NCBI GenBank assembly: GCA_029207755.1
Contig: JARCOQ010000006.1
Span: 70,592,093-70,656,092 of the forward strand
Length of the DNA: 64,000 nucleotides
Reading direction: 5' to 3'
From: Chamaea fasciata
Taxonomy: Eukaryota > Chordata > Aves > Passeriformes > Sylviidae
Made by a program: the position numbers and the translations under genes. Each line of letters begins with the position of its first letter. Positions within the stretch are counted from its first letter, which is position 1. The notes beneath the pieces are model-generated. The model did not search any database. It was given only the letters and a program-made list of their open reading frames with translations, and had not been told where the DNA came from. Shown here in pieces: positions 26,237 to 37,935 of the stretch.

Positions 26237-27247
26237 CTATTCCAGACCCTCTTGCTCTTCACCACTGTCCCCTCTGGCATCCATTCTTTTCTCTTTATGG
26301 CTGTTGTAAATTCTCCTCATCTCTTCTTCGTACTTGATAAAATTTTCCCCGAACCGTGTCCACGCTTTGTAGGGGACTGTGATGGTGTTACGGTAGGGCG
26401 GCCTCACCTCACTTACCTTCAGGAAGATGCCGTACCTGTTGGATCCCACGTCAAAGTAGAAGCGCTTGTTGTCCACTCGGAAGGAGGTGCCCTCGGGGAG
26501 CTCCGGGGGCTCGTCCCCTCCCCCCCGGCGATCCTCTATGTCCCCCTCGCCGTATTCTTCAATCAGCTGGACCAAAGCATCCCTGAACTCGATCATCCCT
26601 TGCGCGGGCAGGACGATCGTCTGCTCCTGTCCCAAGCTGTGGCCAAAGTAACCCATCATGCCAGGTCCCCTGCTCATGGTCTGCCTAATCCGCAAGAAGC
26701 GCCCGCGCTGGTTCTCCTTCAGGTCCAGGTAGTACTTCCTGTTGTCCCTCTCGATGTACTCCGTCTTGAGGACGCTGTGAGGGGGCTCTTCGGAGCCCAC
26801 GGAGGCCGGGGGCGAAGGCGGCGGGTGCTGCGGCCGCCTCCGGGAATGCTGCTCCTTGTCGTTGCTGTGCTCGTGCCGGTGGCCATGGCCGCCCTTCAGG
26901 CCCAGGTGGGCGTAGTGCTCGATGAAGTCCCCCAGGCAGTCCTTCAGCTCGGCGGCCACGGACAAGGAGAGGGTCAGCTTGCTCTTCCTGATGTTGTCCT
27001 GCCTGCCCCTTCCTATCCAGACCTCGGCGATCTTCAGGAAGCGGCCGCGGGAGCTCTGTTTCACATCCAGATAAAACCGCTTCTTCTGGATGTCCACCCT
27101 CTTGGAGGCCAGCTCCTGGATCTCCATGCAGCTCCCCTGGGAAGAGGCCGGGTAGTGGTACTGCTGTTGGGACTGGGAATAAATGTTCCTGTGCAGGCCA
27201 GAGCCTCCCAGGTTCCTTCCTCCTCCTCCTCCTCTTCCTCTTTCCAT
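26237..27247 (-). CDS. PURG: Purine-rich element binding protein gamma, complete single-exon frame
   Basis: PURG belongs to the PUR family, which binds single-stranded purine-rich DNA and RNA through whirly-like PUR repeats. The frame encodes 336 residues (human has 347). A Gly-rich N-terminus ([10 protein letters not shown]) is followed by PUR repeat I (about 42-117, with [20 protein letters not shown]), a His/Arg/Pro linker (about 118-155), repeat II (about 162-235, with [18 protein letters not shown]) and repeat III (about 253-315, with [10 protein letters not shown]). I chose the ATG at plus-strand 27245-27247: it matches the family start, and an in-frame TGA lies four codons upstream. 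An acceptor (TTATTTCCAG) ends at minus-strand 27261, 13 bases before the ATG, so the coding exon is exon 2. An internal strong donor at 26416 may give the second isoform. The antisense frame through this exon is a shadow. Confidence 0.95.
   Translation of the reverse strand: MERGRGGGGGRNLGGSGLHRNIYSQSQQQYHYPASSQGSCMEIQELASKRVDIQKKRFYLDVKQSSRGRFLKIAEVWIGRGRQDNIRKSKLTLSLSVAAELKDCLGDFIEHYAHLGLKGGHGHRHEHSNDKEQHSRRRPQHPPPSPPASVGSEEPPHSVLKTEYIERDNRKYYLDLKENQRGRFLRIRQTMSRGPGMMGYFGHSLGQEQTIVLPAQGMIEFRDALVQLIEEYGEGDIEDRRGGGDEPPELPEGTSFRVDNKRFYFDVGSNRYGIFLKVSEVRPPYRNTITVPYKAWTRFGENFIKYEEEMRRIYNSHKEKRMDARGDSGEEQEGLE
26411..26416 (-). promoter_or_regulatory. Internal alternative splice donor in PURG
   Basis: Within the PURG frame, codon 277 (AAG, Lys) is followed directly by GTAAGTGAG, a near-perfect 5' splice site. 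Using it would remove the last 59 residues, including most of PUR repeat III, and join to an exon further downstream on the minus strand. Human PURG is known to have two isoforms with different C-termini, and this site sits where they would diverge. The downstream exon was not identified. Confidence 0.6.
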
Positions 27248-27829
27248 CTTTACCAATCAGCTGGAAATAATACACAACAGAGACACAGATGACAACATCA
27301 GCACCAGGGGCCTGCTCAGCTCCTCGGCAGCGGCTCCGCTCGGCGCTGCTCTCCCTACAAAGGCTCCTGCATCCCTCTCCGCTGCCACTGGCACGCAGCA
27401 TCGCAGCCCGACGGATCCCGGGCGCTCTGCGTGCTCCGGCTCCCGGACAAGGGAGCCCTGATTCCAGCGGCACTCCCCGGCAACACTCCCCACCCTGCAG
27501 CCCCCCTGTCCTGCCCCTGTGGTACTACGGACCCTCCAGCTGCCCCACGGGGGTGGGTTATGGTGCCCTGTTTCGGGGGGGCACTCACCCTTCTCCCAGA
27601 GCTGCAGTTCCCCTCTGCAGGGTCTGTCCCCGTGCGGCGGCGGCGTTCCCCATCCATCACCCGCTCTGCTCTCCCTCCCAGGGCACGGGGGGGCACCGGG
27701 GTGTCCCCGACCAGCACTGCCCTCCTGCCCTCCGGGACCCACGGAGCCCCCTCCGCCGCTGCATCTCCTGCCCCAGGGCCCCCGGGGCTTCAGCTCCTTC
27801 CCCGCCAGTACTGCCCCACTGCCTCCCCG

Positions 27830-28235
27830 GCCCCTCAGTGCCCCAGTACTGCCCCCTGGTGCCCTCCCTGCCCTCCAGTGCCCCAGTGCTGCGCTCCCCG
27901 CTGCCCGCGTCCTGCTCCCCTGGCCCCCAAATGCCCCAGAACTGCCGCCCGAGTGCTCCCCATCGCTACACCTCCTGCCCCAGTGCTCCCACAACTTCAC
28001 CCCTTGCCCCCCCAAGTGCCCCCAAACTGCCCCCCCGACGCTCCCAGTGCTGCCCCCCCGTGCCGCAGTATCGCTCCCCAGTGTTCCCACAACTGTCCCC
28101 CGGTGCTCTTAGTACTGCCCCCAGTGCCCCAAAAGTGCCCCCCCAGTGCCCCAGTGTGCCCCCCCCCCAGCACAGAATCTCCCGTCCCATCACTGCCCCC
28201 CCCTACCCCCGGGGCCCCTCCTCGCCCCGCAGCGC
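27830..28235. repeat. C-rich degenerate tandem repeat near the PURG promoter
   Basis: Many imperfect copies of a unit resembling CCCCAGTGCTGCCCC occur over about 400 bp, with C runs of 4-10 bases throughout. The minus strand, which is the PURG sense strand, is correspondingly G-rich. The segment lies in the predicted PURG intron 1. Long plus-strand reading frames here are Pro/Ala/Cys/Ser-rich translations of the repeat, not genes. Confidence 0.8.
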
Positions 28236-28261
28236 CGCGCTCCCCACGCCCGGTCACTCAC

Positions 28262-28400
28262 CCCGCAGCGCCCATCGCCGCCGCTGCCCTTCAGCCGCCG
28301 CCGCCGCCGCCGCCGCCGCCACCGCCCGCAGCCGGCGGCCCCGCCGCCCCCCCCGCCGCGCAGAGCCACGGGCTGGCGCTCCCCCGCCGCCCGCTCCGCC
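28262..28400 (-). other. PURG: Predicted non-coding first exon of PURG (right end approximate)
   Basis: On the minus strand a GTGAGTGACC donor (plus-strand 28252-28261) follows GGGCGCTGCGGG. It is the best donor between the PURG acceptor at 27261 and the WRN promoter. The exon would contain a CGG-repeat tract and an upstream ATG at 28273-28275. When spliced to the coding exon this gives a five-codon upstream frame (MGAAG) ending at the TGA before the PURG start. The 5' end is not determinable from sequence. Confidence 0.5.
28294..28320 (-). repeat. CGG/CCG trinucleotide repeat
   Basis: About nine uninterrupted CCG units on the plus strand (CGG on the PURG strand), with further imperfect units on both sides. 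It lies in the predicted PURG 5' UTR. Confidence 0.9.
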
Positions 28401-28690
28401 CCGCCCCGGCCCTCCCCGGCCCGCCCCGGCCCCGCCCGGCCGAGATCGGCGGCGGCGGCAGCGCGGGGGGCGCCGGGGGGTGCGCGGCCCTCACGGCCGC
28501 GGGACTACAAACCCCACAGTGCCCCGCGGCCGCCGCGGCACCGCGCGTGCGCGTCACCTCGGGTAACCCGAGCGGGGACGGTGGGGTGAGGGGCGCCATC
28601 GGTGACGTCTTCAGGGAGCGACGCGGGGTGGCGCGCAATGTGCGCGCAGCGCGGGTTCCGTGAGGGAGGCCCGGCGCTCCCAGGTACCGG
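28400..28690. promoter_or_regulatory. Bidirectional CpG-island promoter of PURG and WRN
   Basis: The two genes diverge from this dense CpG stretch. A ZNF143/THAP11-type motif, ACTACAAACCCCACAGTGC, lies at 28504-28522 and agrees with the known consensus at 15 of 19 positions. A GCGCGTGCGC sequence near 28545 resembles an NRF1 site, and TGACGTC at 28603-28609 resembles a CREB/ATF half-palindrome. No TATA box is visible. A donor-like CCAG|GTACCG ends at 28683 and may close the non-coding WRN exon 1. Human WRN and PURG are also divergent neighbours. Confidence 0.65.
28600..28683 (+). other. WRN: Tentative non-coding exon 1 of WRN
   Basis: Human WRN starts with an untranslated exon. Here the first WRN coding exon begins at an acceptor (29559-29560), so at least one upstream exon is needed. 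CCAG|GTACCG at 28683/28684 is a reasonable donor inside the CpG island, but others exist between 28.7 and 29.2 kb. Both ends are approximate. Confidence 0.3.
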
Positions 28691-29560
28691 GCGCCGAGCG
28701 GCCGCGGCGGCGGAACGGGCCCGCTCAGGGCTCCGGGGCCGCGCTCGGGGCCGCTCTCGGGGCCGCTGTCGGCCTGTTGCGGGCTCCGCCGGCAGCGCGG
28801 GACCGCGGCCTGGGGGCTGCGGAGGGAGCGCGCCGCGGCCCGCTGTGCTGGGGGCACTGGGGGACAACGGGGGGAGCGGTGAGGGCGCTGGCGGGGGTAC
28901 CGGGAGCAGCGCGGGGGACGGGGGGAAAGACGGGAGGTACGGGGAGGTGGCCGCTCCGAGGGGGCTCCGGCGGCCTGCCCAGCGCTGAGGCTGCTCTTTG
29001 CTGTGGCAAACAAGGCGTGTTACCCGTTGTGTGAGGACTCGTCGTCGACTCCCTGTCACCTGCCGGGTATCCCGGGGACTCCCGGGCTGGATGGCCGCTC
29101 GCCCTTGGATGCTGGGCGATCCCGGGTTGCGGATGTTGGCGTAACTCCGGGCAGGTGGGTGATGCTGTGCTGGGAGGCGGTGCGGGGTCGTGTGTAGGCA
29201 CCAGAGCTGCTCTGAAACTTCCAGCTGGTTTGGGGGGCTGTGGGAGCTGCAGGGTTTCCTTTATTTCCAGCTTCTGTACTGCTCCCTTCTGTTCCTGGCA
29301 GTCCCAGTCCAGAGAACAGAGTGGCTGTAAAGGGGAGCTATTCCCGTGTCTCTGCTTTAGTGTTAAAATCTTTTCTGGAGTTGAAATGGAAGGGGCAGCT
29401 GGTTGAGCTGCTGCACACCGAGAGAAAAATCTGCTCAGCCTGGAAAATCAATTTAAAAATGAATAGCTTTCCATGACGTTGTTCAGGCCTGATGATAGTG
29501 ACAGCCCCTCTCCAGATGAGCTGCTGACTGTTCTAATCCCTTGTTCTCCTTTTTGGTTAG

Positions 29561-32500
29561 TGTGGAAGGAACAGAGATGTGTCAGAAATGGATGTGGTAG
29601 CTGCTGGGCTGCGGGATAAGTATCCCCAGTGGATGCTGACAGAGAGCCAGGAGGAAGCTTCTTTGGGGCGTAAAAAGGTAGGTCGTGGCTGGGGGATGCT
29701 TTGCAGGCTGCATAATAACCCAGCCCTGGGGAATACACTCTTGGTTAGGGAATTCTGGTGTTCCTGCTGCTCGCCCAGGAATGTGGGCGCTGCATCAGCG
29801 AGGATGGGGGATTTCCCATCCATTTGTTTCCAGACCTGGAGCTGTGGCCTGGCAGGGCAGTTGGCCCTGGGAAGAGGGCCCTTCTGGTGTCCTTCCCGTG
29901 TTAAATATTCCAGGATGTTCTGCAGCTCAGGTGTGCCAGCTGAATTAATTGCTCATCAGTTTTTCATGTCCCACTGTGTCCTTGGGGTGGGTTTTTTTTT
30001 TTCCCCTATGTTTTTATGAGCAGTTCAGTATAAAAATACCCACAGGAAGGGACCATTTCTGTAACAGCTAAAAGCTAAAAAAAAAAAAAAAAAAAAAAAA
30101 AGCTATAAAGACAGCTTCAACAGTTAGAAAATTGGTTAATGAGGGGGGAAGAGCAAAGGATTCAGTTCAGCAGCTTTTATTCCCCAAAGTGGGAGTAGAT
30201 GATTATTGACTAGTAAGTGTTTAGCAGCTTGGATATTACAAATTAACAGGTGAAACAACAGTGAATTTTACTTTCTGTGCACTGGGCGCTCAGAGTTCTG
30301 TAGAGAAGCTGGGGCAGGAACCCAAATGTTTTGATGCTGGGAGTGTGTGAGCCTGCCTGGGGTGGATGTCCCTGGTGAGGACAGGTACGGCAGGAAACCA
30401 GATCTCTCCCAAATTTTGTTTTCCAGAAGCCTGGTGCCCAGAGGAGTGTCCTGGAGGATGGGCTGCCATTCCTGGAGTTCTGTGGCTCTGTTGTTTATAG
30501 CTATGAAGCCAGTGACTGCTCTCTCCTCTCAGAAGATATCAGGTAGCAGCTCATATTCAGATTCTTTCTTCTTCCCTTTGAGTGCTCCTTTCCTTTTGGA
30601 AGGGACTGGGCTCTTGGGAATGGTTCCCCCTTTGGCCTTGCTGGTGGGAGATGCCACTGCTGAACCTTTCAGTCCCTCAAGGCACAAGCTGTGAAGGCTC
30701 CAGTGCATATTGATTGCCTTTCCCAGTGTGGGTAATCCCATGAGCTTCAGTGACTTCGTGGAGAAGTGCTAATTCCCAATTTGGGGTTGTATGTTCAAAG
30801 AAAAGACAGTAAATTCCTGGTGCAAACACATTATTGTTTTTCCCCCTTTTGTGCAGCCAGAGCTCGTGTTGCTGGGGGAAAAAAAAATTCCATGCAAAAC
30901 TTCCAGTGCTGTGGGATAAATAAAGGACTCTCTCTCGAGGGATCAAAAAGAACCTTTCAAGGGAATAAAAGCTGTTCCATCATCTTTTGCCTCTGGCTGT
31001 CCTCGAGGCTTGTCTGGCCAAATTCTAGTAGTGGGAGGCTGAAGGCCCCGTCCCTCTTGTGGTGCTGAGGGGGAAGAGGTGGGAAATTTGGGAGTCCAGC
31101 TGAGCCAGGGAAGAAGGGAGTGGTGTGGGAGAAGTGTTTTTAAGACCGTTTCCCATTATCCTGCTCTGGTTTGATGGGTGGGGGGAATCAGTTCATTTTG
31201 GCGTGTTTGCTTTGCCCGTGCCCGTAATTGCTGAGCGTCCTCCCCCTGCCCTTCTCTGCATTTATAAACAATCTGCTGGTGTTTGCAAGCAGATCTGCAG
31301 GGTTTTGAAGCGTTTCAGGTGGCTCTGTGGATCAGCACGGAGTGGTCTGTGTTGTGGAATGGTTTCTGGGCAGTGGAGGGAGAAGCACAGCCAGTGCCCC
31401 TTTCGTGTTTGTGTGAGGTGACTTGAGGCTGGTGTTTCACACGCTGGTAGAGCAGCAGGTAAATGTGAGGGGTGTCTGTTCCTTTCCAGGCAGAGCTTGT
31501 CAGATGGGGCTGCTGTTGGGTTTGACATTGAATGGCCACCATCATACATGAAAGGGAAGACGGCCAAAACAGCTGTCATCCAGATGTGTGTCGCTGAGGA
31601 CAAGTGTTACTTGTTTCACATCTCCTCCATGGCAGGTACTGTACTTCCTCTCTTCTTTAGGGCGTGAACTGCTCGCTGTTTCCTGTGGTTAAGTCTGAAC
31701 TTAAGCCTTGAGCAGTGGCTGATATATCCTACTGTGTGGGACAGTAAAAATCCATCCATTTCCCCCCCTTTTCCCACCTTTAATAAAGGGATTTATTCTT
31801 TGAGTGATGTCTGTCTATATATTAAGACAATCCTAGCTTGCCACGTGTTCTTGAAAACAGGGTATGGCTTCTGAGCAGGGAAAGAAGAGTCTTGGGGATT
31901 ATTTTTCTGTCTGGGAGAGAATATTTTATTCCAGTTTTAAAAATTTTAACACCCTGCTCCCATAATGAGTTTTCTGTTTAGTGCCAAAATAAACAATGAA
32001 CCTAAATAGAGCAGGCTCTGGGTTTTTTGTGTTTTGGGATTTGGGGTTTTTTTTTTCTAATTTGGTTTCAACAAAAAATCCTGGAAAATGATGGCCCTTG
32101 TGCTCTTTATTCCCAATACCTGCATTGTGTGACATCAGCTTTGGGAAAGAGTACTGGGTACCTGGTGTGATGCAGCTGTGGGGAGAGAAGGGGGTGTGCT
32201 TAGCAGAGGCTGAATTCATTATGGATGTGAATAAAAGCTTCCAAATAGGGAAAACAGGGATGAGGGAAGGAGATGGCAATTTTATAACCTCTGGTTTAAA
32301 ATGCTCGGTTGAAACTATGCCTGTGAGAGGTTTCTGATTTCCCTGGGGGGACTCATGCTGAGGTATAATAGCGATAATTTTAATGTTGGTGTTCAATCCT
32401 TTGTCATTTAGAGCAAATGGGGTGGAAAATTTAATTGCTGGAGGCTATTCCATCAGGGAGGCTTGACAGCACAAAGGAAAATGATGTGAGGAGAGGAAGC

Positions 32501-35500
32501 TGAGGGAAGAAGGGCCATAAAGAGCTGGAATGCTTTTGATTCTGGCAGGGGAGATGTTTGTGTGCCCGTGCTGAGCGTGGCTGCACGTGGGCTGCTGTGT
32601 TACAGCAGAAGGTGGTGTTTCCTTCTGGGTGGTTTTCCAGAATGCCTGTTCTTGCCAGTGGAAGATGCACTTTGAAACTGAGTGACTCGTGCAGGAACCA
32701 GAGCCAATTTCTGCTTATTATGGCAATATATATGGTCTGCAGAAATGCTGGCCAAATCACAATAGAAAGCAGTAAGTCCTAGCAAAAAAAAAAAAAAACA
32801 AAAAAAAACAAACCAACAAAACTTTCTCCTGCAGGAGGAATTGAGCGTTCTTGGACTGTGTATAAATGACAAAACCACATTTCTTTATTTATTGGGAAGC
32901 TGGTTCATAATTTTCCATTTTTAAAATATTGTTTTATTTCCTTGCAGACTTCTCAAAATGTGACCCGTTTCTCAGATTGCAGCTTTTGCACAGTCTTCAG
33001 TTCAGGCTTTTTGCTTTTTGTCAGTCACTTTCCTAGGAATGAGGTGTGGAAATGGGGCATGAGTCCTTCGCTGGGGAGTGCCCATCCTTGAAGGTTTTAA
33101 TGATGATTCCCTTAGGTGAATATCCCTTGTACAGCAAGCCAGCCGTGTATGTTGCAGGCTTTTATTTGACTGTATTCTCTCTCCTTTGTGGAGGATTTTC
33201 CATATTTTCCTATGGCTCACACGCTTTGGAAATGCTGTACTTTGTCTGTATCTCACAGCACCAGGCTGCTACTTTTTTTTTGGGGAGGGGGGGGTTTGTC
33301 AGTTATTTTTTAATGCTTTGGGGTGGATCTGCAGTTTCCCAGTCCACAACACAGCTGACTGTGGCTGTGGCTGCAAATGTACCTGTGCAGTGGCAGCCGT
33401 CAAAGGGCAGAGATAATTCTGCAGAAATAAAATCAGTGATGCCAAGTGTTTGTTGAAGCACATAAACACATATTGCAGGACTGAGAAAAAGGTGGTGTTT
33501 GAAATGAAACCCAAGGCAGATAAGTGCCTGTGCACTTCTGTGTGTTTGCAGGTACTAGATTTGCACTTGAGACTAATTCAGGGTATCCAGCTGTGGGGTC
33601 CTGAAGGTATGGATTTAAATAAGATGCTCTGAATTTTAAATGGGAGCAAACACACAGGGGAGGGAAAGGCTGTTATTGTTCAAGGATGAAGTGTCTGTGG
33701 CTGTTCTTCCTGTGGAAAATGAGATGAGAAAGCTGCCTGCTTTAATTCAGTCCTGTAAGCTTGAAAATACCCTTTGATCCAGGATTGCTGTGCCATCAGT
33801 TTGGGAGAAATCAAAATACAATCCTTAGTATCTGTGTGCATCTTTGAACATTGTGGGTTTTTGCTTGCTGACAAGAGTGACATGTTTGGGCTTGGCACAG
33901 CATCTGGTTGGTGAATTCTGTTTTCCAAATGCTGTTGTTGGAGCAGCCCAGTCTTAGCTCTGAGTCTGTCTCCAGAGAATCTGTGCTGATGATTTCCCCG
34001 TGCTTATGGTTTAAATTGTTGCCCAGAAATGTGAAATAGCAAAAACTGTGAAGAAATTATGTGGAAAATAGTATAATAATATTTGATTTCATGCAATGAA
34101 CACTGAATTTTGAGAATTAAAGTATCTTCCAGCGAGGGGTTGCTTTTTTTGTTGTTGTGTGATTTAACAATCAGAGAGACAAATAAGGTTTTGGGTGTTT
34201 GGGGTTTTTTTTTTACTTGGTTTGTTTTCAGATGCAGGATGACTTTTGTGTTTCAGGTATTTCCTTCTTGCTTGTCTGCAGATGATCCATCACAACCCGT
34301 TGGAGGTTTCAGTCATTCCAGAGAGATATCAAATAAACAGAGGAAGTTTGGTGGCTTTTCCTTTAAAAGCACAGGGTTTTGCAGATGGCCTTTGTGCTTG
34401 GATTTTGTCATTTCCATTAGACTTTCTGGCATCTTCCAGTATTTAGTTTCTCATGTTTGGGCTTAATCTATTTTAGGTTTTCCCAAGGGACTCAAAAGGC
34501 TGCTCGAAGATGAAACAATTAAAAAGGTTGGCGTAGGAATTGAGGGAGATCAATGGAAGCTGATGAGTGACTTTGAAATCAAGCTGAAGAGCTTTGTGGA
34601 GCTGACTGACGTTGCTAATGAGAAAGTAACACTTAAAACCTTTTTGTTGTGGGAGGGAATCTTGTTGTGGTTCTGTGCGAAAGGAGGCTTCCTTGTCTTG
34701 ATTGGAGTTCCATTCCGATAGCAAACGTGTTCTGTGGAATAAAGCAGAGATCTATTGTAACTTATTTAGAAACTGTTTAGAAACACCCCTCAAAGCCTGC
34801 AGAAGTAGGTCCTGTCTTTCAGTGAGCCAGTTTTTAATCGACATTTGTCCCCTCTCAGGTCTATTCACTTTTAGTGTTTACAAGGTGTCCCTTTAATTCT
34901 TAGTCCTGGAAATGGCCAGGCTGTTCTGCTGGCAGTGGTGTCATTGTCCCAGCAGTGGCTGTACCTTATAAACAGGGTACAGGAAGGCAGCCCTGCAGCT
35001 GTGGCATGCTGGGTGCTAGAGGAAGGCATCAAGGTCTTCCTCGAAGTCCTCCCTGCAGAGGTGTTTCTGCCACACAGTCTGGAGCTGTGGAAATATGTGG
35101 ATTCCTGTGATTCTCAGGCTGGTGTCCCCTCAGCTCTGGTGTGAGTGCTGTTTACGAGCTGTGCTGCATTTGGCACGCCCTGAATTTCAGTTCTGTTTCA
35201 GAGATTGTTTGATGCAGGGACACCTGTGCTGTCTTTTTAGGGAAGGGAGCCAAAGGTTCATTGATTTCCAGATCATTCTTATTTCTAGCATGTCCCCTAA
35301 AGCTTTTCCCTCTGTGTGCACCAGGGATTTCCTTCCCTGAGCTTGGTCTCTCCAGGTATTTCTCATTCCTTCTGTGATGCAGCACCAACATTTGTAGCAT
35401 TATGCTTTTCATACCAGCCACTTCAGAGTTTGGCTTCCTAGTGGATTGGAAACAATACAAATTAACTGTTTTGCTCAAGCAATAAGAGGAGCTGTTACTT

Positions 35501-37935
35501 CTCAAACTTGGAGTTTCCTCAGTCACCCTCTTTTTTTTTTTCTTCTTTTTTTTTTTTTTTTTTTGTTATCCCATCGTTCAACTCGGGATAATTTGTTATA
35601 TGAAGATGAGCAATGTGATCTCTGATGGCAGCTTAAAAGTCTTCTGCTAAAGAGAAAACAAACCAAAAATAAACTTGAAAGAGAACAAAAGAAACAGGGT
35701 TATATATAATGGCAAAATGGGAGGGGAAGGGCTGGGGAAGCCTAAAAAGAACAGTTGAGAGGGGATTTTTTATACTTCACTGCTAATGCTTCACTGCTGC
35801 TGTTCAGCTCCACGGTGGGGCACGTTTTCCAAGCTGGAATAGCAGCAGGCTGTGCCCGTGAGACCAGGATCCTTGGGCTCTGAAGGAAAGTTTCCCAGAC
35901 TGGCTCTGGAGACAGTAGCACGCAGCCGCTGTGGATGACAAGGGATTGCAGAGGCGATTGGAGGCAGCAAGCATGATGGGGTGGATTTTGGAGACTTGGG
36001 ATGAGCTGCTTCCCAGCACTCAGAGTAGTGGTTAGCGTGGGCTAGAGCTGTGCTCTTCTGCTTCGTGCTTGACTTCAGCCTGACAAAAGGTGTCCAACAC
36101 CCGCAGGCAGGCTTTAATATTCCTGTGTTTTTATTAGATAATTCCCTGGTGCTTGATACTGGGTTTTTCTAATTAGAAAGGCAAATAACAGGAAAACCCT
36201 GGAGGAGAGAGGGGGTGCTGTTCGAGTCTAGGGCTTTTATTTTATCAACCCACAGGTTGTTTTTGTACCGATACTTCATGTTTTTGGTAGTGTGACAGCA
36301 CTGAGAGGAGTCACTGCTTTGGAAAAACTAAGTACGCTTTGGCTAACCCAGAGCTCTTTGCTTCTAACAAGGGGCTGAGTACACTTTGCTCTTTCTGGGG
36401 AGGTGCAGGTGCTTTCCTTTTTAAACAAACCCTCTGCTTTTGGTGTTCTGTTTGGATTTTTTTTTTTTTCCCCCAGCTGAAGTGTAAGGAGACGTGGAGT
36501 CTCAATGGCTTGGTGAAGCACCTTTTTGGCAGGCAGCTGTTGAAGGATCAGTCCGTGCGCTGCAGCAACTGGGAGGAGTTTCCACTCAACGAGGAGCAGA
36601 AGCTCTATGCAGCCACAGATGCCTATGTAGGTACCACAGGGGATCCCCATTCCAACCTCTGGGAGTTAATCCCTTCTCCAGTGTGCTCTTAGCTGTTGGT
36701 TGTTTCTTCATCCCTTGTCTGCAGGTGTTTGCTGTAGCTTGTTACCACTTTTGGATGTGTTTCCTTCGGGTTTAGTCATCTTTCTTCGCTGCTAATGAGC
36801 ACGGATCTTGTTAAATATAGTATGTGAGGTGAAATTCAAAGGCAGCGTGGAAGAAACACTGGTAGCTGATACAGGAGAACCACAATATGGATTGTCAGGA
36901 AGAGTTTAGTTGCGTATGAGTTTTGTGGTTCTCCAGAAGCCCCTGCTTTTTTCGATATTTGTGATGAATTTTTGATTTATCTGCTGTTCTGTGGAGGGCT
37001 TACCAATGTGCTACCAGGTGCCACCTGCCTCCTGGGAGAAAAAATCATGCCGTGTGGCAGGGAAAAAAATCCCTTCAATCTCTTTATTTCTAGGCTTAAA
37101 GGAAGGGAAGTGGGACAATGGTTTCTTTTCTGACTTTCAGTTTAGTTAAAAGTTCAGCCGTGGAGGGTTTAGCACCTGTGAAGACCCAAAACAGTAAGAA
37201 AAACATTTTAGTTTTTTTTTTTTTTGCCTGGTTCAGCTTTTGTAGCCTTTTTTTTTTTTCCAGGCAATGCATCTTTCCCACTATGCTCTGTTCACCTGGC
37301 CTGCCTTTTGGAGCCTGCCAGGAAAACATGAGGGAGTAACTTGTTTCTTTTTCCACACGTGTAGCCTAATTAGCACATTGCTGGCTTTAGGCTGTATTTT
37401 TCTGTTAGAACTCATTATTCATACCAAGGGAAATACTAAACACGCCGGATCCGTCTTGGTAGGTTTGTAGCTCTTCTCCTGGAGCACGGCATGAAATCTG
37501 AATGAGGCGAGCAGGTGGCGGAACTGAGAGCTGAGGACTGGGAGCTTTTTTTGTGCAGCCAGCTTGCTGAGATGACCCACTCTGGGATCTGTGTAAGAGT
37601 ATCCATTCCAGAGGGAGTCCCAAGTCAGCATTTGGCCCTTAGCGCAGCGTTCTGTAACGTGTGACCTGGTCCTGATGGACAGTGGAGTCAGGGTGGTAAT
37701 TAGTATGATGTGTGCTGTATTCCAGTTTGGAATTCTGCTGGTCACACTGTATTGGTGCCACGCTTTGCCTGATTAACTCCTGATTAATTTTTTTTTTGTT
37801 GTTGTTGTTTTTTTTTTTCCCCTGTGGAGTACTGAGTGCTAATTATTTCTTTTCTCTTCTAGGCTGGCTACATTGTTTATGAAAAACTGAAAAATATGAG
37901 TAAGAGTGACCAGAAATTACTGAGCGTGAGGAAAG
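29561..37935 (+). CDS. WRN: WRN segment 1: N-terminus and exonuclease domain (coding exons 1-6)
   Basis: Exons: 29561-29677 (CDS from 29588), 30427-30542, 31490-31635, 34477-34625, 36477-36626 and 37863-37935. They encode residues 1-241 plus part of codon 242. The DnaQ-like exonuclease has its metal ligands in place: D81 and E83 (GFDIEW), D142 (EGDQWK) and D215 in the YAATDAY motif with Y211. Each is one residue lower than in human (D82, E84, D143, D216). The first 37 residues diverge from mammals, although PQWM aligns with human PEWM. I chose ATG 29588 because it is the first ATG in this frame after the acceptor and has G at -3 and +4. An ATG at 29577 opens a seven-codon frame that overlaps it. 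Confidence 0.93.
29577..29600 (+). other. Short upstream frame overlapping the WRN start
   Basis: ATG at 29577 opens a frame of seven codons (MCQKWMW) ending TAG at 29598-29600. It overlaps the WRN start codon at 29588 in another frame and lies in the same exon. Its context has G at -3 but T at +4, weaker than the WRN start. It could lower WRN translation by leaky scanning. Confidence 0.45.

Noticed and set aside
26252..27292. 346-residue plus-strand frame opposite PURG
   Set aside because: It is the antisense shadow of the PURG exon; the minus-strand frame matches a known protein family throughout.
27289..28663. Two plus-strand frames of 410-425 residues and several minus-strand frames
   Set aside because: They are low-complexity Pro/Ala/Cys translations of C-rich repeats and a CpG island, lacking any domain.
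30061..30120. Poly-A run as the tail of a processed pseudogene
   Set aside because: No gene-like sequence precedes it, and flanking AGCT repeats are too short to be a convincing target-site duplication.
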